A stretch of 64,000 nt of DNA from Bolinopsis microptera. Taxonomy: Eukaryota > Ctenophora > Tentaculata > Lobata > Bolinopsidae. The DNA lies in assembly GCF_026151205.1 (NCBI RefSeq), contig NC_087079.1, positions 2,761,730 to 2,825,729 of the forward strand, given 5' to 3'. The notes beneath the pieces were generated by a model. That model saw only the letters and a program-made list of their open reading frames with translations, was not told the origin of the DNA and did not search any database. Positions within the stretch are counted from its first letter, which is position 1; each line of letters opens with the position of its first letter. Positions 1-9,609 of the stretch are shown in pieces. The translations under genes and the position numbers were made by a program.

Positions 1-3000
1 AATTAGATAGTTGTGACGTGTTAGCTGGTTACCTAGCGACCGAGACTAAAATTAGATAGTTGTGACGTGTTAGCTGGTTACCTAGCGACCGAGACTAAAA
101 TTAAATAGTTGTGACGTGTTAGCTGGTTACCTAGCAACCTAGACTAAAATTAGATAGTTGTGACGTGTTAGCTGGTTACCTAGCAACCTAGACTAAAATT
201 AGATAGTTGTGACGTGTTAGCTGGTTACCTAGCAACCGAGACTAAAATTAGATAGTTGTGACGTGTTAGCTGGTTACCTAGCAACCTAGACTAAAATTAG
301 ATAGTTTTGACGTGTTGGCTGGTTACCTAGCAACCTAGACTAAATTAGATAGTTGTGACGTGTTAGCTGGTTACCTAGCAACCTAGACTAAAATTAGATA
401 GTTGTGACGTGTTAGCTGGTTACCTAGCAACCGAGACTAAAATTAGATAGTTGTGACGTGTTAGCTGGTTACCTAGCAACCGAGACTAAAATTAGATAGT
501 TGTGACGTGTTAGCTGGTTACCTAGCAACCTAGACTAAAATTAGATAGTTGTGACGTGTAAGCTGGTTACCTAGCAACCTAGACTTAAATTAGATAGTTG
601 TGACGTGTTAGCTGGTTACCTAACAACCGAGACTAAAATTAGATAGTTGTGACGTGTAAGCTGGTTACCTAGCAACCGAGACTAAAATTAGATAGTTGTG
701 ACGTGTAAGCTGGTTACCTAGCAACCTAGACTTAAATTAGATAGTTGTGACGTGTTAGCTGGTTACCTAACAACCGAGACTAAAATTAGATAGTTGTGAC
801 GTGTAAGCTGGTTACCTAACAACCGAGACTAAAATTAGATAGTTGTGACGTGTAAGCTGGTTACCTAACAACCGAGACTAAAATTAGATAGTTGTGACGT
901 GTAAGCTGGTTACCTAACAACCGAGACTAAAATTAGATAGTTGTGACGTGTAAGCTGGTTACCTAACAACCGAGACTAAAATTAGATAGTTGTGACGTGT
1001 AAGCTGGTTACCTAACAACCGAGACTAAAATTAGATAGTTGTGACGTGTTAGCTGGTTACCTAGCGACCGAGACTAAAATTAGATAGTTGTGACGTGTTA
1101 GCTGGTTACCTAGCAACCGAGACTAAAATTAGATAGTTGTGACGTGTTAGCTGGTTGCCTAGCAACCGAGACTAAAATTAGATAGTTGTGACGTGTTAGC
1201 TGGTTACCTAGCGACCGAGACTAAAATTAGATAGTTGTGACGTGTTAGCTGGTTACCTAGCGACCGAGACTAAAATTAAATAGTTGTGACGTGTTAGCTG
1301 GTTACCTAGCAACCTAGACTAAAATTAGATAGTTGTGACGTGTTAGCTGGTTACCTAGCAACCTAGACTAAAATTAGATAGTTGTGACGTGTTAGCTGGT
1401 TACCTAGCAACCGAGACTAAAATTAGATAGTTGTGACGTGTTAGCTGGTTACCTAGCAACCTAGACTAAAATTAGATAGTTTTGACGTGTTAGCTGGTTA
1501 CCTAGCAACCTAGACTTAAATTAGATAGTTGTGACGTGTTAGCTGGTTACCTAGCAACCTAGACTAAAATTAGATAGTTGTGACGTGTTAGCTGGTTACC
1601 TAGCAACCGAGACTAAAATTAGATAGTTGTGACGTGTTGGTTACCTAGAAGTAGCAACCGAGACTAAAATTAGATAGTTGTGACGTGTTAGCTGGTTACC
1701 TAACAACCGAGACTAAAATTAGATAGTTGTGACGTGTAAGCTGGTTACCTAGCAACCTAGACTTAAATTAGATAGTTGTGACGTGTTAGCTGGTTACCTA
1801 ACAACCGAGACTAAAATTAGATAGTTGTGACGTGTAAGCTGGTTACCTAGCAACCGAGACTAAAATTAGATAGTTGTGACGTGTTAGCTGGTTACCTAGC
1901 AACCTAGACTAAAATTAGATAGTTGTGACGTGTTAGCTGGTTACCTAACAACCGAGACTAAAATTAGATAGTTGTGACGTGTAAGCTGGTTACCTAACAA
2001 CTGAGACTAAAATTAGATAGTTGTGACGTGTTAGCTGGTTACTTAGCAGTAGCAACCGAGACTAAAATTAGATAGTTGTGACGTGTTAGCTGGTTACCTA
2101 GCAACCTAGACTAAAATTAGATAGTTGTGACGTGTTAGCTGGTTACCTAGCAACCTAGACTAAAATTAGATAGTTGTGACGTGTAAGCTGGTTACCTAGC
2201 AACCTAGACTTAAATTAGATAGTTGTGACGTGTTAGCTGGTTACCTAGCAACCTAGACTTAAATTAGATAGTTGTGACGTGTAAGCTGGTTACCTAGCAA
2301 CCTAGACTTAAATTAGATAGTTGTGACGTGTTAGCACTTAGCTGGTTACCTAGCAACCTAGACTTAAATTAGATAGTTGTGACGTGTTAGCTGGTTACCT
2401 AACAACCGAGACTAAAATTAGATAGTTGTGACGTGTAAGCTGGTTACCTAACAACCGAGACTAAAATTAGATAGTTGTGACGTGTAAGCTGGTTACCTAA
2501 CAACCGAGACTAAAATTAGATAGTTGTGACGTGTAAGCTGGTTACCTAACAACCGAGACTAAAATTAGATAGTTGTGACGTGTAAGCTGGTTACCTAACA
2601 ACCGAGACTAAAATTAGATAGTTGTGACGTGTAAGCTGGTTACCTAACAACCGAGACTAAAATTAGATAGTTGTGACGTGTTAGCTGGTTACCTAACAAC
2701 CGAGACTAAAATTAGATAGTTGTGACGTGTAAGCTGGTTACCTAACAACCGAGACTAAAATTAGATAGTTGTGACGTGTTAGCTGGTTACCTAACAACCG
2801 AGACTAAAATTAGATAGTTGTGACGTGTTAGCTGGTTACCTAACAACCGAGACTAAAATTAGATAGTTGTGACGTGTTAGCTGGTTACCTAACAACCGAG
2901 ACTAAAATTAGATAGTTGTGACGTGTAAGCTGGTTACCTAACAACCGAGACTAAAATTAGATAGTTGTGACGTGTAAGCTGGTTACCTAACAACCGAGAC

Positions 3001-3030
3001 TAAAATTAGATAGTTGTGACGTGTTAGCTG
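1..3030. repeat. 49-bp satellite/minisatellite array, about 62 units
   Basis: Tandem 49-bp units run from the window edge (so the array is cut off on the left) to about 3030. Each unit carries TTGTGACGTGTTAGCTGG followed by TTACCTAGCAACC and GAGACTAA. A few units are 48 bp or carry small insertions (near 1640, 2045, 2335). Variant letters (TTAGC/GTAAGC, CTAGC/CTAAC, ACCGAG/ACCTAG) come in blocks. Rare variants recur at a fixed distance: AATTAAATAG at 99 and 1274, GTTTTGACG at 304 and 1479, both 1175 bp apart, which shows a 24-unit higher-order repeat. No open frame is kept. Function unknown. Confidence 0.98.
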
Positions 3031-3210
3031 GGGGATACGTAGAGAATATTGTGTCAGGAGTGAGGAGGGGCATGCATTTTCGATTTTGTTGCCTTCTTTG
3101 ACATTGAATGAAATTTATAATTCTATTTAGATCTTAATTTATATATAAACGTAGGCGACGACACATTAACTGATCATCTGGGACCATCAAACAAAGTATT
3201 AATCCTGTGG

Positions 3211-3453
3211 TAAGAAATCTAGCAAGAAACGGAGAGAGCAAACCTGGTGGGTAAGAAATCTAGCAAGAAACGGAGAAAGCAAACCTGGTGGGTAAGAAAT
3301 CTACCAAGAACAGAAAGAACAAACTTGGTGGGTATGAAATCTAGCAAGAACAGAAAGAACAAACCTGGTGGATAAGAAATCTAGCAAGAACCGAAAGAAC
3401 AAACCTGGTGGATAAGAAATCTAGCAAGAAACGGAGAGAGCAAACTTGGTGAC
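3211..3453. repeat. 40-41-bp tandem repeat, six copies
   Basis: Units begin with TAAGAAATCTAGCAAGAA at 3211, 3252, 3293, 3333 (as TATGAAATC), 3373 and 3413, and end in AAACCTGGTGG. The first two steps are 41 bp, later ones 40 bp. The flanks 3031-3210 and 3454-3619 show no gene. Confidence 0.93.
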
Positions 3454-3619
3454 CCAATCCTCAAGAACACAGGGGGACAGACAGCGCCATTGTAACTGAA
3501 AGGCATGTAATGTAGTAAGGAGAAAGCTTATTTGATTTCTTTATGGAGATGGTACTACAAATCCAGCGCTATAAATCGTTAAAAAAGGGCAAATTGCCTC
3601 GGTCGGCTGGAGCTGGGTG

Positions 3620-3961
3620 TCAGTGTAGATCATTAGAAGATATTTGAGGTGCTACACTTGTATACCACTTACAATGCACTGATCCCGCCACATTAAAAGC
3701 ATAAAAACGTCGGAGGCTTGTATAGGCATGTACCGTGATTGTTTTTTTGGAGAGTGTGTTCACAGGATTTTTCACAGATGCAACAAAATTAGATTGTGCG
3801 TTAAGTTCTATTTTGGGTTTAGGATGAACGTCATACGTCCATATTTCAGTTTGAAAAAGAAATAAATCTGGAGCCTCGATGCGGGTTTCTGTATATGAAT
3901 TAGATTTAATGGTTTGTCTCCTGAAAAGTTCAAAGGGCAGATTCCCTGGCTTGTCTGCCAT
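3620..3961 (-). CDS. Hypothetical 113-aa protein, single exon
   Basis: An ATG-started open frame on the minus strand, beginning MADKPGNLPFELFRRQT. It is mildly basic, has no membrane segment or signal peptide, and I do not recognise the family. Its composition (balanced polar and aromatic residues, no low complexity) is more protein-like than other short ORFs nearby. It lies between the minisatellites and AT-rich intergenic DNA. No clear splice acceptor is seen just upstream of the ATG. It could be one exon of a larger gene or a chance ORF. Confidence 0.35.
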   Translation of the reverse strand: MADKPGNLPFELFRRQTIKSNSYTETRIEAPDLFLFQTEIWTYDVHPKPKIELNAQSNFVASVKNPVNTLSKKTITVHAYTSLRRFYAFNVAGSVHCKWYTSVAPQISSNDLH

Positions 3962-4436
3962 TGATTTCAGATCGGCGGCGGCGTTTAACGAATTTACAAT
4001 TTAGAAAGTATATGATAATGTAGTTTGGAAAGTATATGTAGTTTTGCTTGTCAGTATTATTAGTTCAAAAACAAATTAAGACAAATATATTTAAAACTAA
4101 AATAGTAACTATTTATTTTAAGTAAGGTATTTATTTGGATGAATTCTCGGGTGTACGATTTTAACTTTCTGAAGTTAATTTAGATGTTACATAATAAAAT
4201 GTAACCGCGTCATCCTAGGTGCTTCAAAAACAGTTATTATGGATTTAAATTTGGCAGTATTGGAAGCATATTTGCTTAATTATTTGGTTTACTAATTTTA
4301 ATTTTCCAACAAGAAAATTGAAAGGGGTAGGGAGGGTAGGGACCCAGATGTCGTTTCTAACTCAAATTAACTTTAATGAGGCTTCTCATCAGTCATCAGT
4401 AGCCGTACCTCCTTACTCGGTTTCTGAACTGGAATT

Positions 4437-4655
4437 CTATGGGCTTCCAGGCGGCCAGAACGAGTATTGCCATCCCATCCCTCTAGAGTTCATCACAAGT
4501 AACACCCATCTTGAAGATTTTTGACACACAAACACACCCCATTGGCGAACAAACTTTGGATATAATCTTACATGCTCCCGAAGGAATCCCTGGTTTATGG
4601 TCTTTCTCATCAGCTCATCGTCACCAGCACTTTCACCAGAGTCACTACAACTCAT
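4437..4655 (-). CDS. Hypothetical 72-aa ORF, possible first exon
   Basis: ATG-started minus-strand frame with an acidic, serine-rich start (MSCSDSGESAGDDEL) followed by a basic and aromatic segment. No family recognised. It is short and stands alone, so it may be an exon whose partners I could not find, or chance. The stretches 3962-4436 and 4656-4970 around it hold nothing else I can support. Confidence 0.2.
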   Translation of the reverse strand: MSCSDSGESAGDDELMRKTINQGFLREHVRLYPKFVRQWGVFVCQKSSRWVLLVMNSRGMGWQYSFWPPGSP

Positions 4656-4970
4656 TTTGATAATAATAATACTCTAATAGCTAAATTTAATCAGTAACAT
4701 TGACCAGGAAATGATTTTGCAACAAAAATACTTGGTCTTTATTTCTCGAATTTTTACCAAAAATGGTAAAAATGAGTGCCCCTGGTCTGTAACATAAAAT
4801 CGTATACAATATATATTGCAAGAGAAAGTACAATACCATTATTACAATTGTGTAATAACCTTATTACAAATCTATTGCATTTATTGAGGACGATACAGAA
4901 GAAATACATGTTATGTAATCCAAGGAGTCCTTATCCTCCTGCTTGCAGCCTAAAATGATTTTTATCAGTA

Positions 4971-5480
4971 TACCTTACAAGACATATTTATAACGTACGA
5001 AATGTGGCGGTTTTCCGAAAATTTCGCCATATTTTCGGACCGCCAAAATTTCGGTCGTCGTAATAAAATCCGTCGCATTATCTTTTAGCTTATTTCAATG
5101 ACTGTGCCTTCACTGCTTTATTTTGTTTCTAAAAAGTAATACCAAGTAAAATAAATAAATAAATTCTGGCATCTTGGGAAAATTATTACCACACCAATGA
5201 CGAATTGAATGTCAAGCAATACAGTTTAAAATTGCATTAAAATACATTTATGTGCTAACATGAAAGTCTTACAGTCTTAATACAGACTAAGTTTGAACAT
5301 GATTTTACCGAATTTCAGAAATTTCCTTACTGCTTACTGTCACAAAAAAAGGTGGAAAAATACCCTTATTATCTGTAACGTCCGAAATTTGACAGTTTTT
5401 GTTCAATTTCGCCATATTTTCGGACCGCCAAAATTTCGGTCGTCGCAAATTAGGCCGCCATAAACATGTCTTGTAAGGTA
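4971..5480. mobile_element. 510-bp MITE-like element, TA target duplication
   Basis: The ends are inverted repeats, TACCTTACAAGACAT at 4971 and ATGTCTTGTAAGGTA ending at 5480, so with the TA counted as target duplication the element reads CCTTACAAG...CTTGTAAGG. Inside each end lies the same 70-bp block in direct orientation (4991-5060 and 5376-5445); its inner 40 bp (5021-5060 and 5406-5445) are identical. No transposase is encoded. The TA duplication suggests mobilisation by a Tc1/mariner-like or similar transposase (inference). Confidence 0.75.
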
Positions 5481-5948
5481 ATATAATGAACTCGCGAGGG
5501 CAAATTGAAAGGGGTAAACTCGAAATAATGTGTTTAAATTCTCAATTCCAAGATTGTTTTATTTTATAAGATATACCATTAAACCCATTTAATATAGAAT
5601 GAAATGGAAGTTAAGTTATGTATAGACAATAATAAAAAAGTTGTATGTACCGTAGACAATAATAAAAAATAAATAAGGCAATAATAAACCTACAGAATTC
5701 TCGAAATATCTTCAAGTATAAATGATCTTAAAACCTCAGACAAATCAAGTCCAGTGAGCAATTTCGATGACCGCCATTTACGAACGCACCAAAATACTGG
5801 ACCCATTCGGGACGCAGACTAAAACTAAAAGAAAGTTCTGACGATGATTGCATTTCGTCACAGACAAGACACGGTCGGTCACGTGTGGCAAATTTATTGC
5901 ATAGCTAGCCTAGTTCGATAATAGTAAACCAAATTACATAATGCTCCT
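5481..5948. other. AT-rich intergenic DNA
   Basis: No gene, repeat or regulatory element that I can support. Confidence 0.5.
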
Positions 5949-7214
5949 GGAGAGGGAGAGGGAGAGGGAGAGGGAGAGGGAGAGGGAGAGGGAGAGGGAG
6001 AGGGAGAGGGAGAGGGAGAGGGAGAGGGAGAGGGAGAGGGAGAGGGAGAGGGAGAGGGAGAGGGAGAGGGAGAGGGAGAGGGAGAGGGAGAGGGAGAGGG
6101 AGAGGGAGAGGGAGAGGGAGAGGGAGAGGGAGAGGGAGAGGGAGAGGGAGAGGGAGAGGGAGAGGGAGAGGGAGAGGGAGAGGGAGAGGGAGAGGGAGAG
6201 GGAGAGGGAGAGGGAGAGGGAGAGGGAGAGGGAGAGGGAGAGGGAGAGGGAGAGGGAGAGGGAGAGGGAGAGGGAGAGGGAGAGGGAGAGGGAGAGGGAG
6301 AGGGAGAGGGAGAGGGAGAGGGAGAGGGAGAGGGAGAGGGAGAGGGAGAGGGAGAGGGAGAGGGAGAGGGAGAGGGAGAGGGAGAGGGAGAGGGAGAGGG
6401 AGAGGGAGAGGGAGAGGGAGAGGGAGAGGGAGAGGGAGAGGGAGAGGGAGAGGGAGAGGGAGAGGGAGAGGGAGAGGGAGAGGGAGAGGGAGAGGGAGAG
6501 GGAGAGGGAGAGGGAGAGGGAGAGGGAGAGGGAGAGGGAGAGGAGAGGGAGAGGGAGAGGGAGAGGGAGAGGGAGAGGGAGAGGGAGAGGGAGAGGGAGA
6601 GGGAGAGGGAGAGGGAGAGGGAGAGGGAGAGGGAGAGGGAGAGGGAGAGGGAGAGGGAGAGGGAGAGGGAGAGGGAGAGGGAGAGGGAGAGGGAGAGGGA
6701 GAGGGAGAGGGAGAGGGAGAGGGAGAGGGAGAGGGAGAGGGAGAGGGAGAGGGAGAGGGAGAGGGAGAGGGAGAGGGAGAGGGAGAGGGAGAGGGAGAGG
6801 GAGAGGGAGAGGGAGAGGAGAGGAGAGGGAGAGGGAGAGGGAGAGGGAGAGGGAGAGGGAGAGGGAGAGGGAGAGGGAGAGGGAGAGGGAGAGGGAGAGG
6901 GAGAGGAGAGGGAGAGGGAGAGGGAGAGGGAGAGGGAGAGGGAGAGGGAGAGGGAGAGGGAGAGGGAGAGGGAGAGGGAGAGGGAGAGGGAGAGGGAGAG
7001 GGAGAGGGAGAGGGAGAGGGAGAGGGAGAGGGAGAGGGAGAGGGAGAGGGAGAGGGAGAGGGAGAGGGAGAGGGAGAGGGAGAGGGAGAGGGAGAGGGAG
7101 AGGGAGAGGGAGAGGGAGAGGGAGAGGGAGAGGGAGAGGGAGAGGGAGAGGGAGAGGGAGAGGGAGAGGGAGAGGGAGAGGAGAGGGAGAGGGAGAGGGA
7201 GAGGGAGAGGGAGA
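5949..7214. repeat. GGGAGA hexanucleotide tract, about 1.27 kb
   Basis: Almost pure purine repeat of GAGAGG/GGGAGA with only a few single-G losses (near 6541, 6817-6828, 6902, 7181). The polypurine strand with a GGG run in each unit could form triplex (H-DNA) or G-quadruplex structures. The open frame through it (Arg-Glu, then Arg-Gly dipeptides) is an artefact of the 6-bp period. The true length in the genome may differ from the assembled length. Confidence 0.98.
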
Positions 7215-7234
7215 TTTACAAAAATTTTAAATTT

Positions 7235-7560
7235 ACAACATTAAGCAATTTTAATCCACGTTGATACGGACAGCCATTCCGATCGCATATTTTTATACAA
7301 ACATTATTGTAATAATATAAACATCGTCCTTTTAAAATAGTTATGCCACAAATCAAGTAGTTTCGATGGTCAAAAATCACGCACACAATTATATATTACA
7401 CTTGTTCGACCATGTAAAGAGATTTCTATAAGCAATTTTAATCACGGATCGGACAGTCGTGATATTTTATACAAATTGTAATAATAACTCGTCTTTTAAA
7501 ATAGTAAGCACATCAGTCGTTTCGATGAAAATAACGGACAAATTCATATTACTCGACCTG
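7235..7560. repeat. Imperfect local duplication (7235-7412 and 7431-7560)
   Basis: Both halves start AAGCAATTTTAATC and share, in order, GGACAG, ATTTTTATACAAA, TTGTAATAATA, CTTTTAAAATAGT, GTTTCGATG and an ATATTAC segment, with many indels. The right copy overlaps the 3' end of the LIM-CAP reading frame, so the last ~30 codons of that frame come from duplicated sequence. Confidence 0.7.
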
Positions 7561-8506
7561 TACGTTACCTTAGAGTACGGTCTGTGGAATGAAGGCGGAG
7601 TCAGGACACACTCGGTAGATAAAGAGAATCCCTCTACCCTCTCTTGTCGGTTGGAGTCCTCATTTTCTAACATTTCCCGAATCATTTCAACATTTCCAGG
7701 GGGAAAGTAAAATGCCACGATGAGAGCCTGCTGACCCTGCCACATGAGACATGCTCCAACCCTTTTAGAATCCCGCCATACCATCTGAGTGAAGGAAGCT
7801 GCTTGCGGGTTCACTGCATTGTTGCCAACAGCAAAGTGCTCCCCGTCTCGTACCACTGCCCACACACTTTCTCAGCCATGCTGGAGGGTGCCGGTTTGGT
7901 CATCGCAGAGATGGTGCAGCACGTTTGACCCAGTCCACTCTTCTCAGCCCCCGACTCCCCTGCCAACAGATTAGTGTCCCCATTTCGCCTGCTCTCGGCG
8001 ACTAGATGAATCGCCCACTTCCGTGCCTTAGCGGTCAGCTTGTCCGACCACACAAAGTGCTGAACTTTATGGCGAGCCCTATACTTGTTGTGGCACTCCA
8101 AAAACACCCTCTCAAACTCACACAAATCCCCCGAGCTGACTGGCGGCTCCTTCTCGTACTCAACTCTGCTTCTCACGGACAAACTCTCCTCCCGCTTCAA
8201 ACTCACTTTATAGTCATTAGACCCGAAGTTCTTCCTCAAACACTGTCCACACACCATCTTCCCACTGTTATCCAGGAGACTGCCATCCACCTGCTTCTTA
8301 CAGTGGTGGCACTGCACACAGGTGGGGTGGTAAGTTTTGTTCTTGATGGTTACCAACCCGCTCGTCGTCGCTATTATTTCCTCCCCGCAGAAGTCGCACG
8401 TGTGGAGGTTGCAAGTTCCTGAGGAGGTTTCAAAGTTGGTTTTAGTTCCCGAACATTCTTCTGGGGCTGTTACTTTAAGTCGCAGGGACAGTCCTTTGCC
8501 AGTCAT
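7467..8506 (-). CDS. LIM domain + CAP (GAPR-1-like) protein, broken by one frameshift
   Basis: Residues 37-89 form a canonical LIM zinc-binding module (CX2C, then HX2CX2CX2C, then CX2C). Residues ~130 on form a CAP/SCP domain: FLECHNKYRARHKV is CAP motif 1 and WSDKL follows. The frame starting at 8506 runs to 7811, passing AEKVCGQWYETG; the rest of the CAP domain (SFTQMVW, VAFYFPPGNV) lies in another frame, 7865-7467. The switch occurs at the G4 run (CCCC at 7841-7844), where one base appears to be missing. The usual His of the HFTQMVW motif is Ser. No signal peptide is seen, as in cytosolic GAPR-1 proteins. A polypyrimidine/AG acceptor (TTCCTGTCTAG) lies 19 nt before the ATG. Role unknown; family members bind lipids or sterols. 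The frameshift is either a mutation or a base-calling error. Confidence 0.85.
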
Positions 8507-8525
8507 GGTTGTGGTGGTGTTTAGG

Positions 8526-9536
8526 CTAGACAGGAAGTAGAATAAGAAACTGGAAAACTTTGGTGCAATTTGAAGCTTTTTTACACTGTAACAAAGTTGA
8601 TATTATACAGATGGCACAAAAAAAGCTTTGTTAACTGAGTAGTGAGCAAGGGGGTAGCAACAATTTCACAGACAGGTTGTCAAATGTGCGTTCAACCGGA
8701 AAATGAATTCCAGAAGTGACAGTTGCAGGCTGGGTAAGCAGGATATAATGAGTTAAGTGGATTAGTTGTTTGCGACAAACAGAAGCACGCTCTGCTTATT
8801 ATATTTATCTATTGGGCGTTTCATCGAAACTGTGATTCAGTTCTCCTGACCGAAGTTCTAAATATGAGTTATTATTGCTGACAACTCGTACACAGCTAAC
8901 ATTTATACATATTTACAGATACAATTGCCACAATTTACCACAGTAGTAACAGTGTGGTCTGGCATACAAACCATATTTACTTCTAGTTCTTCAATAAGTA
9001 TTATTGGCTTCATTTACAACTCTATGTTATGCATGGTCATGCATAACTATACATGTATAAAGTCCGTCTATAACTATATTCTATTTATAGACAGTAGACA
9101 ATTAGCAGTAGACAATAATTGACATATCTGCACCTCAGCAGATTTTATGAGTGGAAGTAACTGGAAGTGGAAGTAACCGGATAGGACGCATGAAATCTGG
9201 GAATCAAGTAAATCAGGGCTCCTGGTGATTCTGTTAATTAATAGGTATACATGAACATAATCTTCAATTTAAATACTGATTTCTCATTCATTATTTATAA
9301 CTTTTATATGTCCATGCTTCAACTTTCCGTGTCCTTCTGTTGTTTATTTATAAAAAGGATACAGCATAACAATGGTTGCCTATAAATGTTAGCTTTTTAA
9401 TTATTTCGCAGTTTCCAAACCTGCAATAGCACCATCAGTGGGTGTTTTTCCTAGTTCCCTGTTCCACTGATTCTTCAGGTCACGAAGCAAACAATCACAG
9501 AATGTTATCGTGTATGTCCGCTCCTCGTCGCCCTTG
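8526..9536. other. Intergenic, no gene seen
   Basis: AT-rich DNA upstream of the LIM-CAP gene. Short ORFs only; no repeat or RNA gene recognised. It may hold that gene's promoter, but no element can be named. Confidence 0.4.
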
Positions 9537-9609
9537 CCTTACATGGCGCGTCATGCCTCACGCGTGAGGATGTTATGCCTCACGCGTGAGGATGACGCGC
9601 CATGTAAGG
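9537..9609. repeat. 73-bp compound palindrome
   Basis: Outer arms of 18 bp, CCTTACATGGCGCGTCAT (9537-9554) and its exact complement (9592-9609), enclose two copies of the perfect 14-bp palindrome CCTCACGCGTGAGG (9556-9569 and 9578-9591). The whole sequence is self-complementary apart from a one-base offset. It is GC-rich within AT-rich DNA and could extrude a cruciform. Origin unknown: fold-back element core or regulatory site. Confidence 0.9.

Noticed and set aside
1-3030. CRISPR-like array
   Set aside because: Units are contiguous with no variable spacers, and the DNA is clearly eukaryotic.
5941-7230. 429-aa Arg-Glu/Arg-Gly dipeptide ORF
   Set aside because: Pure product of the GGGAGA hexamer; frame changes follow single-G losses and no unique sequence is included.
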